Below are positions 6,103-10,741 of a stretch of 10,741 nt of DNA, piece after piece. Source of the DNA: CAYIRQ01 sp964365905 (GTDB lineage: Bacteria > Patescibacteriota > Gracilibacteria > Peribacterales > Peribacteraceae). Below the pieces are notes generated by a model. It was not told the DNA's origin. It searched no databases and saw only the letters and a list, made by a program, of their open reading frames with translations. Location: contig CAYIRQ010000045.1 of the NCBI GenBank assembly GCA_964365905.1, forward strand, positions 1 through 10,741, written 5' to 3'. Within the stretch, counting starts at the first letter, position 1, and each line of letters begins with the position of its first letter. Both the position numbers and the translations under genes were made by a program.

Positions 6103-6121
6103 CCCTTTATTCCTTTACTCC
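6103..6121 (+). repeat. Right arm of the 19-bp inverted repeat
   Basis: CCCTTTATTCCTTTACTCC is the exact reverse complement of 5665-5683. A shorter copy of its CCCTTTATTCC core is at 6088-6098, just after the four-helix-bundle stop. The arm ends four bases before the rlmH ATG. Confidence 0.9.
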
Positions 6122-6125
6122 CGTT

Positions 6126-6590
6126 ATGCAGCGCATTCGTCTCCTCACGATCGGCGCTCTCAAGACTCCCTGGATCCGGGAGGGGTGCGGTGAATACCGG
6201 AAGCGCCTGACGCCGCTCACATTCTTCGATATCGAGGAATTTCCAGCGAGCAAGGAGAATCGCCCCGAGCGACAAGTTCGCGATGAGTCCGATCGGTTGC
6301 TTGAAGCATTCGGCGGCGAAGATACGCTTGTCATCCTCGATGAGCGAGGCAAAGAGATGACGACTGAGAAATTTTCGGAGTTTCTCGCAGAGCAAAAGGA
6401 TCACGGGCTCTCCGTCACCTTCGCAATCGGCGGCGCCTACGGATTCGATGATCGCGTGCGGGAACGTGCGAACGTTCTCATGAAATTGAGTTCCATGACG
6501 CTCCCGCACGAACTCTGTCGCCTCTTCTTCCTCGAGCAGCTCTATCGGGCACTCGACCTTGCTCGCGGCGGGAAATACCATCATGGGTAG
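6126..6590 (+). CDS. rlmH: 23S rRNA (pseudouridine1915-N3)-methyltransferase RlmH
   Basis: A SPOUT-class enzyme that methylates pseudouridine 1915 in helix 69 of 23S rRNA using S-adenosylmethionine. At 154 residues it has normal length. Landmarks are the start MQRIRLLTIGALKTPWIREG, DTLVILDERGKEMTTEKF near 68-85, the SAM-site glycine loop FAIGGAYGFD near 99-108, and the conserved C-terminus LPHELCRLFFLEQLYRALDL followed by GKYHHG. ATG 6126 fits the family N-terminus; the frame stays open a little upstream but that part overlaps repeats. There is no Shine-Dalgarno. Its last 30 codons occur again, diverged, at 7114-7203, on the far side of the hicBA pair. Confidence 0.95.
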   Translation: MQRIRLLTIGALKTPWIREGCGEYRKRLTPLTFFDIEEFPASKENRPERQVRDESDRLLEAFGGEDTLVILDERGKEMTTEKFSEFLAEQKDHGLSVTFAIGGAYGFDDRVRERANVLMKLSSMTLPHELCRLFFLEQLYRALDLARGGKYHHG

Positions 6591-6596
6591 ATAGTG

Positions 6597-6605
6597 TGCT
6601 ATACT
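6597..6605 (+). promoter_or_regulatory. Extended -10 promoter of hicBA, leaderless
   Basis: TGC-TATACT (hexamer 6600-6605) is an extended -10 element just after the rlmH stop. The expected start is at 6612, the A of the hicB ATG, with the same 6-base gap as at 1169 and 7322. No -35 is evident, which is usual for extended -10 promoters. Confidence 0.6.
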
Positions 6606-6611
6606 GATCGC

Positions 6612-6863
6612 ATGCAAACCGTGCAGGGTATCACCATTGAATTTATCTTCGATCCTGAGCTCGGGATATACACAGCGCGCGTACCACACATTCCCGCATA
6701 CGGTGAGGGAGAAACGAAAGAAGAGGCGGTTGCCGATCTCAAGGAGGCCATCGCCGGTTATATCGAAACGTTCGGTCTGGAAGACGCAATGCAGCGAGTG
6801 AGCACTCCCATCAGCATCCAGCACATCAACGTGGATCTTGCGGAATTCGCAGGCTCGCAGTGA
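6612..6863 (+). CDS. hicB: HicB-family antitoxin
   Basis: An 83-residue protein with the HicB core: TIEFIFDPELGIYTARVPHIPAYGEGETKEEAVADLKEAIAGYI, the degenerate RNase H-like fold that blocks the HicA active site. The tail after residue 65 is short and has no visible HTH or ribbon-helix-helix, so DNA binding by this protein is not evident. It starts at ATG 6612, directly downstream of an extended -10. Antitoxin precedes toxin, the reverse of the E. coli hicAB order. hicA follows after 10 bases. It shares only the family pattern with the orphan HicB-like protein at 1169. Confidence 0.88.
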   Translation: MQTVQGITIEFIFDPELGIYTARVPHIPAYGEGETKEEAVADLKEAIAGYIETFGLEDAMQRVSTPISIQHINVDLAEFAGSQ

Positions 6864-6873
6864 GCCTTCCGTC

Positions 6874-7104
6874 ATGAGCCGTCTTCCACGTCCCACCGGC
6901 AAGGAGGTTGTGCGTTTTCTTGAGCGCCGAGGTTTTTCCATTGTGCGTGTGCGCGGGAGTCATCATTACTTGGGAAAAGGAAACATCCATGTCGCTGTTC
7001 CCGTGCATGGAAATCGGACGCTCCCCATTGGTACGCTTCTCGGCATCTTGGAGGATATTGGCATGAGTCGGGAGGAGTTCATGAAGCTTTGGCAGGAGCG
7101 GTAG
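6874..7104 (+). CDS. hicA: HicA-family mRNA interferase toxin
   Basis: HicA toxins are small double-stranded-RNA-binding-fold ribonucleases that cleave mRNA and stop translation. The 76-residue product has the expected length and pattern: TGKEVVRFLERRGFSIVRVRGSHHYL, with the catalytic His in GSHH (His30), then a beta strand IHVAVPVHGN and the closing helix LGILEDIGMSREEFMKLW. ATG 6874 matches the family start (PRPTGKEVVRFLE) and lies 10 bases after the hicB TGA without a Shine-Dalgarno, so coupled translation is likely. The TAG stop at 7102 is followed, in the same frame, by the rlmH-like fragment. Confidence 0.92.
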   Translation: MSRLPRPTGKEVVRFLERRGFSIVRVRGSHHYLGKGNIHVAVPVHGNRTLPIGTLLGILEDIGMSREEFMKLWQER

Positions 7105-7110
7105 TGCACA

Positions 7111-7203
7111 ACTCTCCTCCACGAGCTTTGCCGCCTCTTCTTCCTCGAACAGCTCTATCGGGCACTTGATCTCGGAAGGGGAGGAAAATATCATCATGGG
7201 TAA
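7111..7203 (+). pseudogene. rlmH: Duplicated 3' end of rlmH (last ~30 codons)
   Basis: Bases 7114-7203 match 6501-6590 at 73 of 90 positions by my hand alignment. Translated, they read LLHELCRLFFLEQLYRALDL then GRGGKYHHG and a TAA stop, against LPHELCRLFFLEQLYRALDL, ARGGKYHHG and TAG in the intact gene. Only two residues differ (Pro to Leu, Ala to Gly); nearly all other changes are silent. There is no start codon or N-terminal part, so the fragment cannot work alone. Homology stops at the stop codon; the following bases differ between copies. Confidence 0.92.
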
Positions 7204-7213
7204 AATCAGGGTG

Positions 7214-7239
7214 TCACACTGAGCGCAGTCGAAGTGTGA
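7214..7239 (+). repeat. REP-like hairpin
   Basis: TCACACT (7214-7220) and AGTGTGA (7233-7239) form a 7-bp stem around GAGCGCAGTCGA. The core GAGCGCAGTCGAAG resembles a dispersed palindromic repeat common in unrelated bacterial genomes. It could also act as a Rho-independent-like stem, but no U-run follows. Confidence 0.6.
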
Positions 7240-7285
7240 GCATGTTGCGACATAATAATGGCTAAATAAAGCCAATTTTCTGAAT

Positions 7286-7315
7286 ATGGCATAAATTCTA
7301 AATTTGTGGCATAAT
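7286..7315 (+). promoter_or_regulatory. Leaderless extended -10 promoter with duplicated TGGCATAA
   Basis: TGG-CATAAT (hexamer 7310-7315) places the start point at 7322, the A of the ATG. The 8-mer TGGCATAA occurs at 7287-7294 and again at 7307-7314, exactly 20 bases apart. ATGGCA at 7286-7291 could serve as a -35 with an 18-base spacer. A small hairpin, TGGCT-AAATAA-AGCCA followed by ATTTT, lies just upstream. Confidence 0.55.
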
Positions 7316-7321
7316 ATAAAC

Positions 7322-8032
7322 ATGACAAACCTCAATATAAATATCAATCCTACAGTGCCGGAGGGTCCTGAGCAGAGTTCTGATCAGAAGCTCCCGGAAA
7401 TCGTCCGGGGAAACTTGGATGCGTACGGGCAGAGAGTTATCAAGCTTGCGGGTCCGGAGATGAGTCAGGTACCGACGCTTGCAGAATCGGTGCAGCGTCT
7501 CCATCAATCTTTGCCGTCACCGCAGCGCGTGTATGTTGTGCCGCAGCCTGCGATTTCTGCGCAGCCAGCAAATCCTCAAAGCATCGCACCGAGCATGCAT
7601 GCTGCTACTCCAGCGATCGGGAGCTTCGGAAAGCATGTTGCCGGAGGTGCTGCAGTTCTGCTTGGTGTTCCGCAGGCAGCAGGTGTTGCAGTTTCGCTCC
7701 CGGCTACAGCAGCGATGGCAGCAACCGGCGCTCCACTTTCCGCGTGGGCTGTTCCTCTTGCAATGAGTGCCGGTATTCCTCTCGCTGGAGCATACATTGG
7801 GCGCACCATCGGAAAGAGATTTGGTCGTCCCACAACAGGGATGCTCACGGGAATTGCTGCTGGAGTTACAGGAGCCGGTGTTACAACTGGTGCGGTTTTT
7901 GGAAGTTTCACTGGCCTTGGTGCTTATGGTACAGCTGCGGCTCTCGGCCTTAGTCTCGGTATCCCCCTTGCTATAGGAGTGACTGCAGGAGCAGGAATTT
8001 ATGGCCTGAGAAAGCTGATGAGAGGGAAGTAG
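7322..8032 (+). CDS. Gly/Ala-rich putative membrane protein, unknown function
   Basis: I do not recognise this 236-residue protein. Residues 1-60 are polar and helical, 61-95 form a Pro/Gln/Ala/Ser-rich linker, and 105-230 are hydrophobic and unusually rich in small residues. That part shows glycine-zipper-like spacing (AGGAAVLLGVPQAAGVAV, TGIAAGVTGAGVTTGAVFG, LGLSLGIPLAIGVTAGAGIYG). A basic patch, RTIGKRFGR (about 161-169), splits the hydrophobic part, and LRKLMRGK ends it. About four membrane passes or a pore-like helical hairpin assembly are possible. No signal peptide is seen. ATG 7322 is chosen because the extended -10 ends 6 bases before it; an upstream in-frame start at 7304 would overlap that promoter. 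It stands alone between two toxin-antitoxin loci, convergent with mazF and 16 bases from its end. Confidence 0.75.
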   Translation: MTNLNININPTVPEGPEQSSDQKLPEIVRGNLDAYGQRVIKLAGPEMSQVPTLAESVQRLHQSLPSPQRVYVVPQPAISAQPANPQSIAPSMHAATPAIGSFGKHVAGGAAVLLGVPQAAGVAVSLPATAAMAATGAPLSAWAVPLAMSAGIPLAGAYIGRTIGKRFGRPTTGMLTGIAAGVTGAGVTTGAVFGSFTGLGAYGTAAALGLSLGIPLAIGVTAGAGIYGLRKLMRGK

Positions 8033-8048
8033 TCATGCGGGAACGAGA

Positions 8049-8399
8049 TTACGGCACTTTTTCACTGGCACTCTCAAAACCAAATACGTCGTAGAACTTC
8101 TCCTTGTACTTTTGCAGAGTTACCCTGTCCACTCTGCCGAGCTTCCCCCGGATGATGGACGAATGTACGGTGACGATTTTATCGAATCGTACGATCGAGG
8201 TCGCTTTCAATCCGTTTTCCTTTGTCGGCTCGATGGTCATGCCGCACGGATGTTGTTTTTGCGTCGATGTGATGCAACACACGATGATGTCGTCTCCCGC
8301 ATGATTGGTCCTCGACACGACGAGCGCGGGACGCATTTTTGCATGTGAGAGATCCGTGAACGGAAACGGCACGAGGATGATGGCGCCGAATTCAAGCAT
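8049..8399 (-). CDS. PemK/MazF-family mRNA interferase toxin
   Basis: A 116-residue endoribonuclease of the MazF/PemK/Kid family. The N-terminus reads FGAIILVPFPFTDLSHAKMRPALVVS, the family's 'GDIVLVxFPFTDxxxxKxRPAxVxS' signature with the catalytic-loop Arg23. IVCCITSTQ follows, with Thr44 at the position of the active-site Thr/Ser. The C-terminal part (SIVRFDKIVTVHSSIIRGKLGRVDRVTLQKYKEKF) fits the dimer and substrate-groove region. Its ATG lies within the end of the upstream antitoxin gene (8-base overlap), so translation is coupled. Confidence 0.92.
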   Translation of the reverse strand: MLEFGAIILVPFPFTDLSHAKMRPALVVSRTNHAGDDIIVCCITSTQKQHPCGMTIEPTKENGLKATSIVRFDKIVTVHSSIIRGKLGRVDRVTLQKYKEKFYDVFGFESASEKVP

Positions 8400-8640
8400 A
8401 CACTTCGCGGCAGTCGTCGAGGGAGTAGAGATCCGATTCCTCTTTCAGAAAATCAAAGCTCCCGGATTCCTGCGCGAGTTCCGCGAGGTTGACGATTTCC
8501 TCTCCTGCCTCGGGCAGTGCAACGAGAAAGACTTCGGCCTTACCATGCTGCCCGAGCGCGATGGTCTTCCTGCCATACTTGACCTGCTTCACGAGCTCGC
8601 CGAGCTTCTTGCGCGCATCGGTGATGGAATAGATATCCAT
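8392..8640 (-). CDS. Phd/YefM-family antitoxin
   Basis: An 82-residue antitoxin paired with the MazF-like toxin. The N-terminal DNA-binding part MDIYSITDARKKLGELVKQVKYGRKTIALGQHGKAEVFLVAL is the standard Phd/YefM pattern (swap-hairpin fold that binds operator DNA). The acidic C-terminus (EEIVNLAELAQESGSFDFLKEESDLYSLDDCREVYA) would wrap the toxin. Phd/YefM antitoxins pair more often with Doc or YoeB/RelE toxins; pairing with MazF/PemK toxins is also known. Probable autoregulation: a direct repeat lies just upstream, between the -10 and the start codon. Confidence 0.9.
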   Translation of the reverse strand: MDIYSITDARKKLGELVKQVKYGRKTIALGQHGKAEVFLVALPEAGEEIVNLAELAQESGSFDFLKEESDLYSLDDCREVYA

Positions 8641-8657
8641 GGATGGAATAAGAAAAG

Positions 8658-8702
8658 TGTTACAACTGTTACAAGTATATACATTTTATTGAAACAATGC
8701 AA
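8658..8702 (-). promoter_or_regulatory. Promoter and putative operator of the Phd-MazF pair
   Basis: On the minus strand a TATACT -10 lies at 8679-8674 and a TTGCAT -35 lies 17 bases upstream. Just downstream, the 8-mer TGTTACAA (plus-strand spelling) occurs twice with a 9-base period, at 8658-8665 and 8667-8674, abutting the -10. This is a good position for autorepression by the antitoxin. Confidence 0.5.
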
Positions 8703-8758
8703 GCGATGCTTTAGGACAATTTTGAGGCTGGCATTCGCTAAAAATGGGTGTTTTGTTG

Positions 8759-8764
8759 TATAAT
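8759..8764 (+). promoter_or_regulatory. -10 element for the helical-protein operon
   Basis: A perfect TATAAT at 8759-8764 predicts a start near 8771 and a leader of about 106 bases to ATG 8877 (or 28 bases to ATG 8799). No clear -35 or TG extension is seen. It diverges from the antitoxin promoter about 80 bases away. Confidence 0.45.
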
Positions 8765-8848
8765 AGAAATACAAATAACACATACCCCAAAAACAATCAT
8801 GAAAACCTTCAATCATTCACTTCGGTGTCATCCCTATGCTGAAGGTCG

Positions 8849-8872
8849 TCTCCTCTTTTATGAAGGGGGAGA
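8849..8872 (+). promoter_or_regulatory. Hairpin covering a strong Shine-Dalgarno
   Basis: TCTCCTCTTT (8849-8858) pairs fully with AAGGGGGAGA (8863-8872), two of the ten pairs being G-U, around a TATG loop. The GGGGGAG inside the 3' arm is the ribosome binding site of ATG 8877, five bases further on. The stem would mask it. Confidence 0.55.
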
Positions 8873-8876
8873 AAAG

Positions 8877-9767
8877 ATGGAAAACGTTGCCGCGGGAGAA
8901 AAATCCGACAGAGGCAAAACATGGGAACTCCTCAGGAAAGAAATGGACGATCTCTCGGATGACTACAGAGCGTATGAAAAAGAATATAAAAATCTTCAGG
9001 AACCTGCGGACATCGCGCGTTTTCTCCTGTTCCCTAAAGAAGAATTGGCCTTCGCATCCATGCAGGAAAGAGCGAATCGCCTGCGGCAGGAATGTCCTCT
9101 GGCGCAAAACATCAGGACGGACACTGCGGATGTTCTCAGGCAAGATCTCGAAGCGCTCGTGTCGCGTGAATCGCTTACGGGAAGTAAATTGATTCAACTA
9201 GAGGAGCGGGAAAGCGAACTCCAGAAAGCGCTGGATCTCAATAATCCGGACATCAAGAGAATGATCGATGCGCTGGAGCCGCCGACGAAGTCCAAGCTGG
9301 AATCCCTCAAACGCATGGTGCAATCCAAGGTGACGCCGAGTAATAACCCCAAGGGCAGTGTGAAGGTCCTGGAGCTCAGGAATGCTGTTCTCGAGACATG
9401 GCCCAGGTCAGACGAAGAACGAACGCTGCAGATTGTTCTTCAGAGTTTTCCTGCGGATGTGGCAGACGAATTTCGTCGATGGATTGTGCCACAGCTTTCG
9501 CCTCAACAACTGCGGCAGTGGGATTTGGCAGAGCGTGCGGGGAAGATTCCACATGAAGAGGTTATTGCTCTTGCATACATCGCGGAACGATGCCTCGCTC
9601 ACCTGAGTGAAGACGCTCTCGCGAAGCTCGCGGAAATGCCTCCCGGCGCAGGGGTGGAGAAAGTATGCCTCAAAGCTCTCGAATCCTTTTCTGTGTCGCT
9701 CCGTCAAAGAAAGAAGGATGCGATGGCGCAGCACGTGGAAAAAGTGATACGGAAACTGAAATCCTGA
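8877..9767 (+). CDS. Helical protein of unknown function
   Basis: I do not recognise this 296-residue protein. It is charged and almost entirely helical. Residues 10-45 and about 85-125 (DLEALVSRESL, LIQLEERESELQKAL) look like coiled coils. A Pro-containing break near 135 and a basic linker near 145-160 follow. The C-terminal half has helices with VLQSFPADVADEFRRWIVPQ and VIALAYIAERCLAHLSEDALAKLAEM, and ends basic (VEKVIRKLKS). No signal peptide, membrane helix or catalytic motif is visible. ATG 8877 has the best Shine-Dalgarno in the window (GGGGGAG). ATG 8799 is in frame, adds 26 residues, and lacks one; starts further upstream would overlap the -10. The next gene begins 25 bases after its stop. 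Confidence 0.75.
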   Translation: MENVAAGEKSDRGKTWELLRKEMDDLSDDYRAYEKEYKNLQEPADIARFLLFPKEELAFASMQERANRLRQECPLAQNIRTDTADVLRQDLEALVSRESLTGSKLIQLEERESELQKALDLNNPDIKRMIDALEPPTKSKLESLKRMVQSKVTPSNNPKGSVKVLELRNAVLETWPRSDEERTLQIVLQSFPADVADEFRRWIVPQLSPQQLRQWDLAERAGKIPHEEVIALAYIAERCLAHLSEDALAKLAEMPPGAGVEKVCLKALESFSVSLRQRKKDAMAQHVEKVIRKLKS

Positions 9768-9792
9768 ATTATCCATATTCTGCAACGCACAT

Positions 9793-10741
9793 ATGCCACA
9801 CAAGATCGTCAATGAGATTATTGATCACAAGGGTCGTGCGATTGAAATGAAAGACAAAATCTCTTCATTGCATACAGCGATGGAGAAAGAGCGTGATGCC
9901 CTGAAGAAGGCAGTTCGCGAACTTGCTTCTGACAAGCGTACAGAGCTCAAGGCCCGTGTGGGCGCCTTCAAAATCGAGGCATTCGAGAATGAGGGGCCGT
10001 ATCTCGAGGCAACAGAGCGGCCAAAGGCCATGGAAAAAGCTGATGCGCTCGAGAAATTTTTTGAGGAAGTGGAGAAGGAGGCTATGAATCCTACCCCTAG
10101 GGAAGCGTCCGCAGTTTCCGACATTGCTCCCGCGAAGGCTTCGGGGGAGAGCGGAGTGAAGGAGTCCATCAAAGAGTTCTTCAAGGGTATCGGTGTCTCG
10201 TCTCTGGGCATGATCGTGAAGGCCTATGTCTCCTTCCGCCGTACCCTCCTAGACTTCTTCCCGCCAAAAGATGATGCTGCTGCCACAAAGCAAAAGAAGC
10301 AACTTGATGGGATCGAGCAGCTCTACAGGCGATGGTTCGGCGCAATGGAACTGCGGGAAACCATCGGCTCATATCTGAAGGAGAGTGGCAGTCCTCTCAC
10401 ACTCGTCGAAGGCACGAACGATGCCGTCACCTATGCAGATCTGAAGGTGAAGTATCAGGCCGATCTTGATCAGAAACTCCGTGGGGCTCTGAGTGCGGAA
10501 GGGAGGGATGCCATTCAATCCACCGCTCCTTCCTTTGAAGATACGGTGAAACGGCAGGCGGATGCATATCTGAGGAATCCGCTGGTGCAAGGCGCACTCG
10601 GGAATGCCGGAGAGAAGCAGTTTGCGGCGACCCTCACGGGCATTGTAAAAGGGGAACTGCCTGTGGAAGCGAGCGCCGTTCCCGCGAAGAGTGACACATC
10701 CAATAAGAAGTCTGAGGGATTTTTTAGTGGTCTCTTTTCCT
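9793..10741 (+). CDS. Helical protein of unknown function, 3' end outside window
   Basis: The frame is open from ATG 9793 to the end of the window, at least 316 codons with no stop. The product starts MPHKIVNEIIDHKGRAIEMK. A charged coiled-coil-like region covers residues 1-90, with HTAMEKERDALKKAVRELAS and KADALEKFFEEVEKEA. A Pro/Ala/Ser linker lies near 96-115. Next comes a mildly hydrophobic amphipathic stretch, FFKGIGVSSLGMIVKAYVSF (about 126-147), then a second helical domain. The visible end turns Ser/Lys-rich (KSDTSNKKSEGFFSGLFS). Function is not recognised. It follows the previous gene by 25 bases in the same orientation and shares its helical, Lys/Glu-rich character, so they are probably an operon and perhaps partners. 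No Shine-Dalgarno is seen; a TATTCT at 9776-9781 could be a weak internal -10. Confidence 0.75.
   Translation, partial: MPHKIVNEIIDHKGRAIEMKDKISSLHTAMEKERDALKKAVRELASDKRTELKARVGAFKIEAFENEGPYLEATERPKAMEKADALEKFFEEVEKEAMNPTPREASAVSDIAPAKASGESGVKESIKEFFKGIGVSSLGMIVKAYVSFRRTLLDFFPPKDDAAATKQKKQLDGIEQLYRRWFGAMELRETIGSYLKESGSPLTLVEGTNDAVTYADLKVKYQADLDQKLRGALSAEGRDAIQSTAPSFEDTVKRQADAYLRNPLVQGALGNAGEKQFAATLTGIVKGELPVEASAVPAKSDTSNKKSEGFFSGLFS

Noticed and set aside
5892..6941. Long minus-strand open frame (349 codons) opposite the four-helix-bundle gene, rlmH and hicB
   Set aside because: It is antisense to well-supported genes in three families, has no recognisable domain, and is best explained as the codon shadow of those genes.
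6591..7203. A complete SCC-type mobile element at rlmH
   Set aside because: No recombinase or integrase gene and no short terminal core repeat could be found; only hicBA lies between the rlmH ends. The parallel is kept as a hypothesis only.
1..10741. UGA recoded as glycine, as in Gracilibacteria and SR1
   Set aside because: TGA ends several genes at the expected family length (hicB at 6863, HicB-like at 1486, antitoxin at 8392), and no internal TGA interrupts recognised genes.

Overview
This 10.7 kb window is a gene-dense bacterial segment of roughly 50% GC. It reads with the standard code: TGA ends several of the genes. The gene mix is a long-form UDP-GlcNAc 2-epimerase, an S23/four-helix-bundle protein, many small proteins and several toxin-antitoxin loci. 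Most starts lack a Shine-Dalgarno sequence and at least three look leaderless. Together this suggests an uncultivated Patescibacteria/CPR lineage, perhaps Peregrinibacteria/Peribacteria-like. That assignment is inference; no rRNA or other marker gene is present.

Layout. 1-1089: 3' part of a phospholipase D/cardiolipin synthase-like gene. 1169-2169: an orphan HicB-like gene 8 bases ahead of a dPGM-type phosphoglycerate mutase that has Ser where the second catalytic His belongs. 2307-2573 (minus): a small CxxC protein. 2659-5679: two envelope glycan genes, a wecB-type epimerase and an O-antigen ligase/polymerase-like membrane protein. Both are peppered with short tandem repeats and palindromes read in frame. 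5665-6121: a four-helix-bundle gene framed by a perfect 19-bp inverted repeat. 6126-7203: rlmH, then a hicB-hicA pair, then a second, diverged copy of the last 30 codons of rlmH. 7322-8032: a Gly/Ala-rich putative membrane protein. 8049-8640 (minus): a Phd/YefM-MazF toxin-antitoxin pair. 8877-10741: two helical proteins of unknown function in tandem, the second running off the window.

Working together. The epimerase would supply UDP-ManNAc, and the ligase-like protein would polymerise or transfer lipid-linked glycan at the cell surface. The toxin-antitoxin genes and small cassettes look like accessory insertions around conserved housekeeping genes (gpmA, rlmH).

Most notable signals: (1) the duplicated rlmH 3' end flanking hicBA, which recalls integration of staphylococcal SCC elements at the same gene end; (2) the inverted-repeat-flanked S23-like gene; (3) heptamer-type repeats inside two protein genes; (4) promoters whose -10 box lies exactly 6 bases before the ATG; (5) the His-to-Ser change in the mutase; (6) a hairpin that hides the only strong Shine-Dalgarno sequence.
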